Assembly (NCBI GenBank): GCA_019671135.1
Contig: JAHRHY010000034.1
Coordinates: 1 to 64,000, forward strand
DNA length: 64,000 nucleotides
Direction of reading: 5' to 3'
Source of the DNA: Linnemannia hyalina
Taxonomy: Eukaryota > Mortierellomycota > Mortierellomycetes > Mortierellales > Mortierellaceae
The notes beneath the pieces are model-generated. The model had not been told where the DNA came from and did not search any database. It was given only the letters and a program-made list of their open reading frames with translations. The translations under genes and the position numbers were made by a program. This document shows positions 53,804-63,994 of the stretch, one piece after another; the first letter of the stretch is position 1; each line of letters opens with the position of its first letter.

Positions 53804-54008
53804 TGGTAGCAAAGGTTCCCTCGTTCCACTGACCTCTTGATTTTTCCCTCCTCGTTTTCACTGCCCGCGTTTTACTTTAATTTTCCCTCGTCCCAGCTCT
53901 CTCTGCACACCAGCCCTGAATTTCATTCCCTGCCCCTATTTTCCTTCGTACCCTCTTACACTCTGGACATTTTTGACCTCTCCGCACTTCTCTCTGCACT
54001 ACCAGTCA

Positions 54009-55006
54009 TGGTTACCCCTGCCCGCCTTAACCCCCCTCCTGTCTTTACAGGCGCCCGCGACGGTTTCTCTGCCTTGGCCTGGCTCGTTGCGGTTAACCGC
54101 TACTTCAACCTTGCTAAGATAAGTGAGACTGAACGAACACCCCACGCTCTCTCGTACTTGGGCACGCCTGGCCCTGCCCGATGGTTTGATGGATGTGGGC
54201 TCCCTGATACTTGCAACTTCGAGACCGAGTTTACTCCTGCTTTTAAGCTAGAGTACATTCCCAACAACTTTGCGGGCTCCTGTCGACGACACCTCACCAA
54301 TCTTCGCATGACCACCAACTTTTCGACCTACTTATCTACATTCAAGGAACTTTTGGGCGCCCTTCTTGGTTATGCCTCCACCGACGCTGCCAAGACCACG
54401 GTCAACGAGTTCGCCCAAACATCCTTTATCGACAACTGCCCCTTGGTTCTTCAACAGATGATCGAAGGACACATTATTCAAAACCCCAATATCACCCTCA
54501 TTCAGATCTTTCAATACGCCCAAGAGATGGACCGCATTTACTCCTTCAAACCCGACACCGGCCCCAAGACCAACTCGCTCGCCATCGCCTCCGCCCCCAT
54601 CATTTCTTCCTTCACCTCTTCCTCCGCTCTCTCTCAAGCCACCCCCATGGAAATCGACAACATCCAGATCGCCCTCAACAATATCACCCAACGATTTAAT
54701 CGCCTAGAGAGAAACATGGGTCATAACAATAACTACAACCGCAACAACAATAACAACAACGGCCCCCGAAACAACAACAACGGTAATCCCCCTTCCCTGA
54801 CCCCTCAGGAACGCGAATGGTGTAAAAACAACAATGCTTGCCGTCGCTGTCGCCAACCTGGACATTATGCAAAGGAGTGCCCCATCTACGGCGACAACAA
54901 CAATACCAACCGTGGCAACAACAACAACCGCCAAGGACGATGGGTTTATCAAGTAGCCGTGGGTGATTCCCCCGAGTCGGGAAAAGCCTCCGACGATCAG
55001 GCTTAG
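54009..55006 (+). CDS. Gag of Ty3 element C
   Basis: 332 aa from the ATG at 54009 (MVTPARLNPP); an open frame upstream has no better ATG context. Capsid-like domain with GFSALAWLVAVNRYF and FETEFTPAFKLEYIP, the motif MEIDNIQIALNNI, an Asn-rich stretch, and a standard CX2CX4HX4C knuckle (CRRCRQPGHYAKEC), then a second Asn-rich stretch. Pol follows in the -1 frame, open across the gag stop. Confidence 0.88.
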
Positions 55007-55014
55007 TCCAGGAC

Positions 55015-58000
55015 TTGATCGTCGACGTTCCCTCCCTTTCTCCTCTGGACAAAGGGAGTGTTTCCTTACCAGAGTTAAGTTACAGTTCCAAGAATAAAAA
55101 TTCTGCTATCAAAAACACTCCCCCCTCTGTATCCATTATTCGCACTACCACATCCGCACCTCGTAGCCTACACAAACTCTCCTTCTCTCCTCCTCCACTC
55201 TCCCTTTTTCCCTCATCCATCCCTGCCTCGCCTCGTACTCCCTCCTCAATTGCCATCGACTCGACCACCACTGCCCCCAACACTCACTCCACCACGGTAC
55301 CCTTTGACGATGAGTTACAACTCACCGACGACGTATCTGATACCTCGCCTGTTGGTCTTAGCCCATCAGAAGAAGTGGACCTGGACCCACTCTCCTCTCC
55401 TGCTGCTTTAGACCAACCCATGTCCAAGCGCAGGACCAAACGCTTGCGACACAAATCCGTCCGTCTGCACGCTTTCACGGCTGAGAAAGCCTCCCGTACA
55501 CTCTTGTCGTTTATTGGTAATGTGGCTGGTGCCCCTGCGCGTATTTTAATCGATTGCGGTGCGGAAGGGAACGTCATCAGTTCTTCTTTTTGCAAACAAC
55601 ACTCCCTCACTCGCACTCCTGGCCCCTCCATCCCCATCATCCTTCCAAACGGTTCCTCTTCCATTTCATCATCCACCTCCACCTTTACCATCGACCGCGA
55701 CCACTACTCCGACAAACTGGAAGCACTCATTTACCCCCTCTCCAACTACGACCTCATCCTTGGAAAACCCTGGCTAACGACCATCAACCCTTTCATCAAC
55801 TGGCGAAACAACGACCTTCACTTCACCCACAATGGACACACTGTTCTCTGGCGCTGTCGTGGTGCCAACGCCAACTCCATCTCCGCTCGCACACAAGGGA
55901 AACTCCTCTCTCACCTTCACTTTCACTCCCTTGCTACCCAACCTGGAAACGCTGTCTACCTCGCCCTCGTCAACATCGCTAAAAAGACCAACGACAACAA
56001 CAGTAATGACAACAAACCGACCTCCCCTCCACTCTCACCCGACATTCACAACATCGTCCACAACGAGTTCCCCGACGTTTTCCCTTCCTCCCTCCCCTCT
56101 GGCCTTCCCCCTGACAGAGGCGATGCAATGAAGATCGAAACTGATCCGAGCGCTGATCCCCCCTTTCGCCCTGTTATACGTCTCTCGATTGCTGAATTGG
56201 ATGAACTAAGGAAGCAACTCGACGACCTACTTGGCAAAGGCTTTATCAAACCCTCTACCTCCCCTTATGGTGCCCCTGTATTGTTTGTGAAAAAGAAGGA
56301 TGGTTCCTTGCGTATGTGTGTTGATTACAGAGGGTTAAACCGGATTACAAAAAAGAACAGACACCCCCTTCCCCGCATTGATGAACTTATCGACCGTTTC
56401 CGCGGGGCACGCTACTTTACCAAACTTGACCTCCTCTCCGGTTACCATCAGCAACGTATAGCAGAAGAGGACACACACAAGACAGCCTTCCGTTGCCGCT
56501 ACGGCCATTTCGAATTTAATGTGGTCCCTTTCGGGTTAACGAATGCACCGGCGTCCTTCTCCAATATGATGCTACGAGTATTAGACCCTGTTCTCGACAA
56601 GTGGGTTGTTGTTTACCTCGACGACATTCTTATCTACTCGCGCACCGAGGCCGAACATCTACAACATCTCCGATCCGTCCTCACGCTCCTCCGCAAGTAC
56701 GGTCTCTACGCCAAGTTGAGCAAGTGCTCCTTTATGCAGAAAGAGACCGAGTTCCTCGGCCACGTCATCTCCAAGGACGGTATCCATACGAGCGGCGGTC
56801 TCGTTCGTGCCATCCGTGAATGGCCCCGTCCCCAGAAGCAGAAAGATGTTCAGCAGTTTGTTGGTCTTGCACAGTTCTATCATCAGTACATCGCTAACTT
56901 TGCCTCGATCGCCCTACCGTTGACCGCTCTCTTAGGTGAAGGCGTTCCTTTCTCTTGGTCTCAGGAGCAGGAAGTAGCGTTTACGACTCTGAAGGAGGCC
57001 ATCAGTAAAGCACCTGTTCTACGTATCTTCGACCCCGACCTTCTAACAACCGTCGAAACCGATGCCTCCGGCTTTGCTCTCGGTGCCGTTCTCTTTCAGA
57101 CCGATGAGCATGGCGAGTCGCGCCCCGTCGCCTTCACCTCCCGCAAGCTGAACTCTGCCGAACGCAACTACCCAACACACGAACAGGAACTGTTGGCTGT
57201 TGTACATGCATTGAAGACATGGCGCTACTATCTGGACGGATCCCACTTCATCGTATACACCGACCATGCCACCCTCCAACACTTCCCCACTCAACCCAAA
57301 CTCACCCGCCGTCAGGCCCGCTGGATGGAACTGTTGCAGGAATACAACTTCACCTTCAAGTACAAGAAAGGAGCCGACAACATTGTCCCAGATGCCCTGT
57401 CTCGCCGACCGGACCATAGAGAGATTAACACACTCTCAGTACAGCTCGACCCCAGGCTCCGGCAGCGCCTGATGGATGGTTACAAAGAGGATCACCGCCT
57501 CAAACCGATCTATGAAAGCTGCCTCCAGGGAAGTCCACCGTCTAATTACTCTCTTGTTGATGGTGTTCTTTGCATTCAACGTAATGATCTTTTACTTGTT
57601 TGTATCCCCTCGAACTCTGACCTTCGGCTTTCTCTTCTTCACGATGCACACGACTCCGCTATAGCTGGTCACTTCGGTTTCGAGAAGACGTACGGTCATC
57701 TCCACTCGCGGTTCTTCTGGCCATCTATGGCGAAGGACACCCGGCTGTATGTGCAGACCTGTGAGTCGTGCCAAAGGACTAAGCCCAGCAACCAACCACC
57801 TGCTGGCCTCCTCCAGCCCCTACCCATTCCCGATCGACCCTGGCAAACGGTGACAATGGACTTTGTCGGCCCCCTACCCAAGACCCCACGCGGCTTTGAC
57901 TCCATTACGGTCTTTGTTGACAAACTCACAAAGCAAGTGCACTTTGCCCCCTGCCACACCACCGACTCCGCCTCGCAAGTTGCACGCATTTTTTTCGACC

Positions 58001-58923
58001 ATGTTTTCCGCTTGCACGGCATGCCGACCACTATTGTCTCCGACCGCGATACCAAGTTCACGAGCCGCTTTTGGAAAGAATTGAGCCGTCTGATGGACGT
58101 CCACCTTGCCATGTCGACTGCCTTCCACCCTCAGACCGATGGCCAGACCGAGCGTGCCAACCGGACCCTTATCACCATGCTCCGTAACTTTGTCGACCAA
58201 CGGCAGTCTAACTGGGACCTCCTACTTTCCGCCGCCGAATTTGCCACGAACAACGCCACCAATGCCTCCACTGGAGTCTCCCCGTTCTTCTTGAACTCCG
58301 GAGCCCATCCCAACATGCCCATGTCATTGTTGACCCCTACTCCCGGCCCCAACCCATCGGTTAACGAGTTCGTGCAATCTCGAAGCAAAGCCCTCACCCT
58401 CGCTAAGGAGTCCCTTGCTGCCGCCCAAGAACGTCAAGCAGCCAACGCCGACATCCGTCGGCGAGAGCATGATTTCAAGGTTGGTGACCACGTTCTCCTT
58501 AACCTTGAGAATATCACCTTACCCTCGGACCGCACCCGCACGTCGCAGAAACTCTTGGCTCGCTTTGCCGGCCCCCACACCATTGTTGAACAGCTGTCCC
58601 CGGTCTCCTTCCGCCTTGATCTTCCACCGTCCATGAAGATTCACCCCGTCTTCCACGTCGACCGATTCCGACGCTACCAACCATCACCTGCGACGCTAGG
58701 ACCAAGAACACCAGCACGGCCACCACCGGTTATCGTTGAAGATGAGGAAGAGTATGAGGTCGAGGCCATTGCAGATCATAGGAAGGTTAACAACAACATG
58801 GAGTACCTTCTACAATGGCAAGGATACCCTCGCGAGGACTGGACATGGGAACCAGAGAGTGAACTGGCACACTGTAAGGACATCCTCAACAAGTACAAGC
58901 GCGACCATGGCCTTAGGACTTAG
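55015..58923 (+). CDS. Pol of Ty3 element C
   Basis: About 1300 aa, opening at a non-ATG codon and so likely made by -1 frameshift from gag. A Ser/Pro-rich N-terminal linker of about 150 residues is followed by aspartic protease (ILIDCGAEGNVIS, with Cys in place of the usual Thr/Ser of DTG/DSG), RT (YLDDILIYS), RNase H (VETDASGFALGAV), integrase HHCC (H..GHFG...CESCQRT), integrase core (TMDFVGPLP, SDRDTKFTS, ERANRTLIT) and chromodomain (EYEVEAIADHR...LLQWQGYPREDWTWEP). No stop or frameshift seen. Confidence 0.9.
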   Translation: MIVDVPSLSPLDKGSVSLPELSYSSKNKNSAIKNTPPSVSIIRTTTSAPRSLHKLSFSPPPLSLFPSSIPASPRTPSSIAIDSTTTAPNTHSTTVPFDDELQLTDDVSDTSPVGLSPSEEVDLDPLSSPAALDQPMSKRRTKRLRHKSVRLHAFTAEKASRTLLSFIGNVAGAPARILIDCGAEGNVISSSFCKQHSLTRTPGPSIPIILPNGSSSISSSTSTFTIDRDHYSDKLEALIYPLSNYDLILGKPWLTTINPFINWRNNDLHFTHNGHTVLWRCRGANANSISARTQGKLLSHLHFHSLATQPGNAVYLALVNIAKKTNDNNSNDNKPTSPPLSPDIHNIVHNEFPDVFPSSLPSGLPPDRGDAMKIETDPSADPPFRPVIRLSIAELDELRKQLDDLLGKGFIKPSTSPYGAPVLFVKKKDGSLRMCVDYRGLNRITKKNRHPLPRIDELIDRFRGARYFTKLDLLSGYHQQRIAEEDTHKTAFRCRYGHFEFNVVPFGLTNAPASFSNMMLRVLDPVLDKWVVVYLDDILIYSRTEAEHLQHLRSVLTLLRKYGLYAKLSKCSFMQKETEFLGHVISKDGIHTSGGLVRAIREWPRPQKQKDVQQFVGLAQFYHQYIANFASIALPLTALLGEGVPFSWSQEQEVAFTTLKEAISKAPVLRIFDPDLLTTVETDASGFALGAVLFQTDEHGESRPVAFTSRKLNSAERNYPTHEQELLAVVHALKTWRYYLDGSHFIVYTDHATLQHFPTQPKLTRRQARWMELLQEYNFTFKYKKGADNIVPDALSRRPDHREINTLSVQLDPRLRQRLMDGYKEDHRLKPIYESCLQGSPPSNYSLVDGVLCIQRNDLLLVCIPSNSDLRLSLLHDAHDSAIAGHFGFEKTYGHLHSRFFWPSMAKDTRLYVQTCESCQRTKPSNQPPAGLLQPLPIPDRPWQTVTMDFVGPLPKTPRGFDSITVFVDKLTKQVHFAPCHTTDSASQVARIFFDHVFRLHGMPTTIVSDRDTKFTSRFWKELSRLMDVHLAMSTAFHPQTDGQTERANRTLITMLRNFVDQRQSNWDLLLSAAEFATNNATNASTGVSPFFLNSGAHPNMPMSLLTPTPGPNPSVNEFVQSRSKALTLAKESLAAAQERQAANADIRRREHDFKVGDHVLLNLENITLPSDRTRTSQKLLARFAGPHTIVEQLSPVSFRLDLPPSMKIHPVFHVDRFRRYQPSPATLGPRTPARPPPVIVEDEEEYEVEAIADHRKVNNNMEYLLQWQGYPREDWTWEPESELAHCKDILNKYKRDHGLRT

Positions 58924-58947
58924 CGGATTTTTTTTAAGAGGGGAAGG

Positions 58948-59154
58948 TGCAACATATTTGGTTTATCATTGCTCTCTAGTTAGTCATTCCTTGTCACTCT
59001 CTATCATCTCTGACTCACTATGACACTACACCTAGAAACCTAGTTGACGACTTTGTATATATATTTAGTTGTACCATAGTAATAACATCAATCATCACTG
59101 CTTCAACTCTCGTCCCCGTTCTATACTTCTCTGTCCCAGTCTTCGCCTGTTGCA
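58948..59154 (+). repeat. 3' LTR of element C
   Basis: 207 bp, preceded by the polypurine tract aagaggggaagg (58936-58947). About two differences from the 5' LTR (tatttgg for tattagg, gttgacg for gttggcg). Confidence 0.92.
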
Positions 59155-59371
59155 TGAGGGCTTCGCTTCGAGATTGCACGAACTCGTTAACCGATGGGTT
59201 GGGGCCGGGAGTAGGGGTCAACAATGACATGGGCATGTTGGGATGGGCTCCGGAGTTCAAGAAGAACGGGGAGACTCCAGTGGAGGCATTGGTGGCGTTG
59301 TTCGTGGCAAATTCGGCGGCGGAAAGTAAGAGGTCCCAGTTAGACTGCCGTTGGTCGACAAAGTTACGGAG
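59155..59371 (-). pseudogene. Inverted fragment of an element-C-type pol (integrase region)
   Basis: The minus strand matches about 58180-58396 of element C (FVDQRQSNWDLLL... to NEFVQSRS), with a few differences. It is fused directly to the end of the 3' LTR on one side and to another family's LTR on the other, with no target duplications. Confidence 0.85.
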
Positions 59372-60038
59372 TGAAAATTTTTACGCTAGTCACGCACAAT
59401 CGAATTGATAAGACAAGAGAGGGATCTTTGTTAACAGCCCAGACACCTCCATTTATGTCGGTGTCTGGTCATATGACTAAATTACTGTCTCTAGCCTAAT
59501 TACATTGGAGGCCTTTCAAGTCCAAATTATCATATGGTGTTTGTTACATCTCTGCAGATCTTGACGATATCCACCGCGTCCATTAGAGGAGAGTGTATGT
59601 ATGATATCAACCATTTAAAACAACCACTGTAACATTCCTTGCGCGATTATCCTACTAAACACAACTACATTCTCCAAACAACAAAGTCTTCTTATTTTTC
59701 GCACACCAAACTCTTGAATATGTCCATCTACTATTAACCTGTAACCCTCACTGCAAGATTCGACAGAGTAGTTCTTGTATGTGATCATCTAAAGCACTTG
59801 TATTCCCAACTGTATCTTTGTCGTGAAATACAGGGGAGAGATTACATTTTAAAAATTCTTGTGCTGTCTATTGCTATTTTATTCTGTGTTCTGTTGCCCA
59901 CTATGAAGAGATATGCCAGTTATGGAAGTCAACACTCCGTTCCTTGGACTTTGGATATTTTTTATATGCCTTTTTATATCCTCTGCACATGAAGGGGCCG
60001 CATTAGCTGACACCCCCGAGACAGGCAAATATGCGACA
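59372..60038 (-). repeat. 3' LTR of the minus-strand Ty3 element, interrupted by R1
   Basis: Without the 495-bp R1 and one 3-bp duplication the LTR is 169 bp, equal to the solo LTR at 34243-34411. The minus strand begins TGTCGCATATTTGCC, sharing its first 15 bp with element B's LTR apart from two changes. It carries the ccagacacc/ggtgtctgg stem. Confidence 0.85.
59507..60001. mobile_element. Solo R1, copy E, with 3-bp target duplication
   Basis: Complete 495-bp R1, inverted relative to the other copies, inserted into the LTR. Comparison with the uninterrupted LTR at 34366-34380 shows ATT duplicated at both sides (59504-59506, 60002-60004). This defines R1's exact ends as GGAGGCC... and ...GGCCGC. 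R1 has short imperfect inverted termini, so it behaves as a small non-autonomous transposon or as a solo terminal repeat of the composite units. Confidence 0.88.
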
Positions 60039-60349
60039 ATCCCCTCCCATGGGAAAGGCTGAAAGCCGTCTGCTTTAAAACGCATATATGCTCTGCTCGT
60101 TTGTGTCTAAGAATCACTTGGACTCTGTGCATTATTTTACTGTTCTGCCAGGAAAAAATCTGAATAAAAACCTTGCAGACAGGTTGAGGATCAACAATCC
60201 TCACATGACATTAATTGTTCACTCAAGGCAAAAAATCGTTTAAAAATCCTTGCGAGGGGAAAACCCAAGAGGGAAAACCTCGAACGTGATTGTAGGGGAA
60301 GCGGAAAAACCCCTACTGCATTATTCATCGGATGCACTGATGATGCATG
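60039..60349 (-). other. 3' untranslated region of the minus-strand Ty3 element
   Basis: Non-coding. Its minus strand shares the cggctttcagcc block and the GGGAGGGG purine tract next to the LTR with element B. Confidence 0.55.
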
Positions 60350-63300
60350 CTAATGACGATCAGGCATACGCCCGCGAATCGTCCTAAGCTCAATACTCAT
60401 CTTCTCGCCATTAGCATTATTTCTTCGCAGTCGTTTAGACCTGCGTCGATCGACCAATTGATCTTCTTCTTCGTCGGGGTTTGCACGCTTGCATGTACCC
60501 TTATTAAGAGCATCACCATTGGATATGTTCTTTGATGTTTTAGTAGCACCTTTACGTTGCGATGGATTGAGCTCCTGCTCTTGACCCTTAGTCCCGAGAG
60601 TCGCGGCCGTTTGACGAGGCTGCGTTAGAGATTGCGATCCTGGTAGGTTTTTAGTCTTCCAGTAGTCTGTGATACACTTTCTCTCAATAAAATTCTCTTG
60701 AGGCTCCCAGGTTTCCTCTTTGTACCCTTTCCATTTTACGCGGTATTCCATCCCCCCCCTAGGTCCATGCCTGTGGTTGAGAACTTTTTCTACTACGTAT
60801 GTGTCAGTTGCTTCAAAATCGTCGAGCACAAGCTTTAGCTGCGACGGCGCAAATTTACGACCTAACTCTTCTCCTGTGGCATCCTTCAACACATAGGATC
60901 CACCAGTTGTTCGTCTGACTACAATATAAGGGCCTTCATACCTAGGCGAAAGCTTGTCGCCCAAGATCGGGTCCAAAGACATAACCTTTGCTCCATCAGG
61001 GAATTCACTGTGCAGTACTGTTCTATTGAAACGCTCAATCATTCGACGTTGAGTTTCACGGGTCTTAGTGTCAATCGCTGGAAAGACGGTCTTGGTCATG
61101 TACTCAAGCCGCTTTAAGAGCTCCTCCTGGGATGATAACTTCTCTGTCGTGTCCGAAAAATTGCTAATACCATTATAACGCCGCGCAAAAAACAAAGAAA
61201 ATGGGGACGAATTGTGTAGAGCCACAATTCTGGTGTTCATAGCTAGCTGTGCCATAGGAACATGTTTCGCCCATGCTTGTTTATGGTCTTGAACCTCTTT
61301 GCGAATGATAGTGCATGCTGTTTTCACATGATTTTCGGCGACTCCGTTTCCGCGAGGGTGATAAGGGGTGAGTAACCTATGTTGCACTCCCATAGTGGTA
61401 GTCATCACTTGCACCGCCTCGTTAACGAATTCTCTGCCATTGTCAGATTGGAGGATACGTGGAAAACCAATAGTGGTGAAGATTTTGAACAAAACTTTTG
61501 CAATGGTCATCCCCTTCTTGTCAGGTATGGGTTCCAAGAAGACGAACCTTGTACAAACATCAACCAAAATGAGTAGGAATAGGTTTCCATCGCTCTCCAC
61601 AGGGAATGGACCGGTCAAATCAACCGCCATATGTTCACCTGGTAACTGAGCATGAATGGCCGTCAGAGGGTGGTATCCCTTGCGTGCGATGTTGACTCGC
61701 TGGCATTCTTGGCAACGCTGAACATACTCCAAGCAATCCTTGGCCAGATTAGGCCACGTCTTTTGCAACGAATGAATATGCTTGACCATGGCATTGGTCC
61801 CAATGTGACCAAGCGCATGTGCGTCGACTAACACTCCTCTTCTCTCTGAGACAGCTACCGTCACACGTTGAGTGTCGGCGTCCTGGATTAAGTGAACATA
61901 ACCATAAATTTTGCTCGGAGCAGATCCTTGAATGCGGGCTGTCCACAACTCTTGAGGAAACTGGCGAGACAAAGCGTCTGGTAAAACGTTCAGAACGCCA
62001 GGTCGATAAACAACCTTAAACGTGTAATCCAAAATAGTCTCCTGCCATGCGGTAAGCATCGAGTTCATATCCTTCTGCGTATGCATAAAAGTAAGAGCGC
62101 GATGATCCGTGAAAAGCGTAAAGTGACGGCCCCACAAATAGTAATGCAACTTCTTCAGTGCAAACACAATTGCCAATAACTCCTTCTGAGTTGTACTATA
62201 GCGTCGTTCACTGGGTTGCAATGAGCGCGCAACAAAAGAAATATATCTAATGTTTTTGGGATTCGCCTCGCCTTCCGGCAGCTGATATAAAATTGCTCCA
62301 ATTCCAACGTTAGATGCATCTGTAGCAACATATAACGGCAAATTGAAATCCACCCAGCAAATTATGGGCGATAAGACCAACAAATTCTTTAGTGCCTCAA
62401 AGCTCTTCAACTGAGCAGCATTCAACGTAAATGGACCCACCACATTACGCATAGCATCTAGCGGAGCGCTAATGGTAGCTATAATGGGTACGTGATCGCG
62501 GAAAAAATTAAAAGTCCCCATATAAGATTGAACCTGCTTACCCGTAGTTGGGGGTTTCCAATCATTGATATTCACCAATTTATTGGGATCAATTCTTTTT
62601 CCATCAAGATCCACAATGAAGCCCAGCAACGCCACCTGCGTACTGTAGAACTTGCACTTGTCAAGGTTAATAATAAGCTTGGCATCAGTTAGCCGTTTAA
62701 CCAACTCTATCATCTGAATCGCATGATCGCTTCTGTTCTTTGATGCGAGAAGAATGTCATCGATAAAATTTCTGACAAATTTCAAATCCCCAAGGATTCG
62801 GCTCATGCCACGCTGAAACAAACTGGACAAGGGCTTCAATCCAAAAGGAGCCTTCTTGAACATATATTGAATCCCGTTATGCATAAATGCCGTCAACGGC
62901 TGATCTTCTTCATGGATTGGTAATCGATGATACGCCTGCTTTAGGTCCACAGTCGAGAACACTGCATTGCCTCCAGCAAATTGCATGATGTCTGATATAA
63001 GTGGTACCGGAAAATTATCATCGGGTAGGTGCGCGTTTAAGGGCCGCGGATCCAAGCACACTCGGTAGAGAGTCTTGTTTCCGTTAGCATCTTTCTTAGC
63101 CGCTAGCGTTAATGTGTTGCTGTGTGCATTACCTGCAGGTGCTAATGTAATTACATCATCCTTCAGCCAATTCTGGATTGCTTCATCAAGAACCGGCATT
63201 TGCGATGCAGCAAATACTTTAGGTCTGCGGTAGAGGATAACGTCATCAGGGACTGGCAAATACACCTTCATTTCAGGTATAGTACAATGACTTGTATTTG

Positions 63301-63994
63301 GAATCTTGGCGTTTAACCTCAGCGACTCTTCTATACTCTTCATGAACGCGTCCTTTTCCGCAATAAATTCCTGCGTCTTTTCTCGTTCTGGAATCGTGAG
63401 AGGTATCAGCGTGGGCTTTTCGTCTTCAACTGGCGCTGGCATCCGTCCAGACGACTCATCTGCATCGGGTAGTCCAACGATATTGAATCCATAGCGGTGA
63501 AAGAGATCCATGCCAATGGTAACTGCATGACTCTGTTCAATAACCTCATATGGCGCGCTAAGCACATTCTGTCCACAGACAATCTCTACGTTTTCCGTTT
63601 CTCCAACGCGTTTAATGACAGACGAGTCAGCTAATTCAATGTATCCTTCCATTGGTTTAACCGGAATAGAATACTTTTTGACTACAGCTGCACTAATAAA
63701 TGAATGTGTGGCACCAGTATCAATGAGTGCAAGATGTCGCTCTTGATTAAGATAAACAGGAACAAACAGTCGATTATCCGGCTGATGTTTTCGTTTACTT
63801 GAACCATAGTGCTTGTGTACTAACTCAAAGTCCTTCTCTCCAAAGGAGAATAATGGGTAACCATCACATGCGTCTGACACTGGGTTATCACTAATTGAAA
63901 ATCTTTCGAAGGCCCTTAGGTACTCGTCGTCTACTACATCCTCGATGTTGTACTCGGCCGGTGCATTATCTCTTCCTTCTTTAACAATGCCCAT
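60350..63994 (-). CDS. Pol of a fourth Ty3 element (element D), 5' part of element outside the window
   Basis: 1214 aa from the ATG at 63994; the frame is open to the window edge, so it may be longer. Closely related to the Pol of element B. Aspartic protease (ALIDTGATHSFIS), RT (FSTVDLKQAYHRLP, NFIDDILLAS), RNase H (VATDASNVGIGAI, LFTDHRALTFM), integrase (GTNAMVKHIH, CQECQR, MAVDLTGPFP, QSDNGREFVN, GVAENHVKT), chromodomain (YVVEKVLNHR...YRVKWKGYKEETWEP) and a basic tail. No internal stops. Its 3' LTR is interrupted by a solo R1. Confidence 0.9.
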   Translation of the reverse strand: MGIVKEGRDNAPAEYNIEDVVDDEYLRAFERFSISDNPVSDACDGYPLFSFGEKDFELVHKHYGSSKRKHQPDNRLFVPVYLNQERHLALIDTGATHSFISAAVVKKYSIPVKPMEGYIELADSSVIKRVGETENVEIVCGQNVLSAPYEVIEQSHAVTIGMDLFHRYGFNIVGLPDADESSGRMPAPVEDEKPTLIPLTIPEREKTQEFIAEKDAFMKSIEESLRLNAKIPNTSHCTIPEMKVYLPVPDDVILYRRPKVFAASQMPVLDEAIQNWLKDDVITLAPAGNAHSNTLTLAAKKDANGNKTLYRVCLDPRPLNAHLPDDNFPVPLISDIMQFAGGNAVFSTVDLKQAYHRLPIHEEDQPLTAFMHNGIQYMFKKAPFGLKPLSSLFQRGMSRILGDLKFVRNFIDDILLASKNRSDHAIQMIELVKRLTDAKLIINLDKCKFYSTQVALLGFIVDLDGKRIDPNKLVNINDWKPPTTGKQVQSYMGTFNFFRDHVPIIATISAPLDAMRNVVGPFTLNAAQLKSFEALKNLLVLSPIICWVDFNLPLYVATDASNVGIGAILYQLPEGEANPKNIRYISFVARSLQPSERRYSTTQKELLAIVFALKKLHYYLWGRHFTLFTDHRALTFMHTQKDMNSMLTAWQETILDYTFKVVYRPGVLNVLPDALSRQFPQELWTARIQGSAPSKIYGYVHLIQDADTQRVTVAVSERRGVLVDAHALGHIGTNAMVKHIHSLQKTWPNLAKDCLEYVQRCQECQRVNIARKGYHPLTAIHAQLPGEHMAVDLTGPFPVESDGNLFLLILVDVCTRFVFLEPIPDKKGMTIAKVLFKIFTTIGFPRILQSDNGREFVNEAVQVMTTTMGVQHRLLTPYHPRGNGVAENHVKTACTIIRKEVQDHKQAWAKHVPMAQLAMNTRIVALHNSSPFSLFFARRYNGISNFSDTTEKLSSQEELLKRLEYMTKTVFPAIDTKTRETQRRMIERFNRTVLHSEFPDGAKVMSLDPILGDKLSPRYEGPYIVVRRTTGGSYVLKDATGEELGRKFAPSQLKLVLDDFEATDTYVVEKVLNHRHGPRGGMEYRVKWKGYKEETWEPQENFIERKCITDYWKTKNLPGSQSLTQPRQTAATLGTKGQEQELNPSQRKGATKTSKNISNGDALNKGTCKRANPDEEEDQLVDRRRSKRLRRNNANGEKMSIELRTIRGRMPDRH

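Larger units (their letters stand above)
53597..59154 (+). mobile_element. Ty3/gypsy chromovirus, element C (apparently intact)
   Basis: Two 207-bp LTRs differing at about two positions by eye, a primer-binding site, gag, a 1300-codon pol without stops, and a polypurine tract. The flanks (left cctac, right tgagg) give no target duplication, and the right flank is an inverted piece of a related pol, so a rearrangement followed insertion. Confidence 0.93.
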
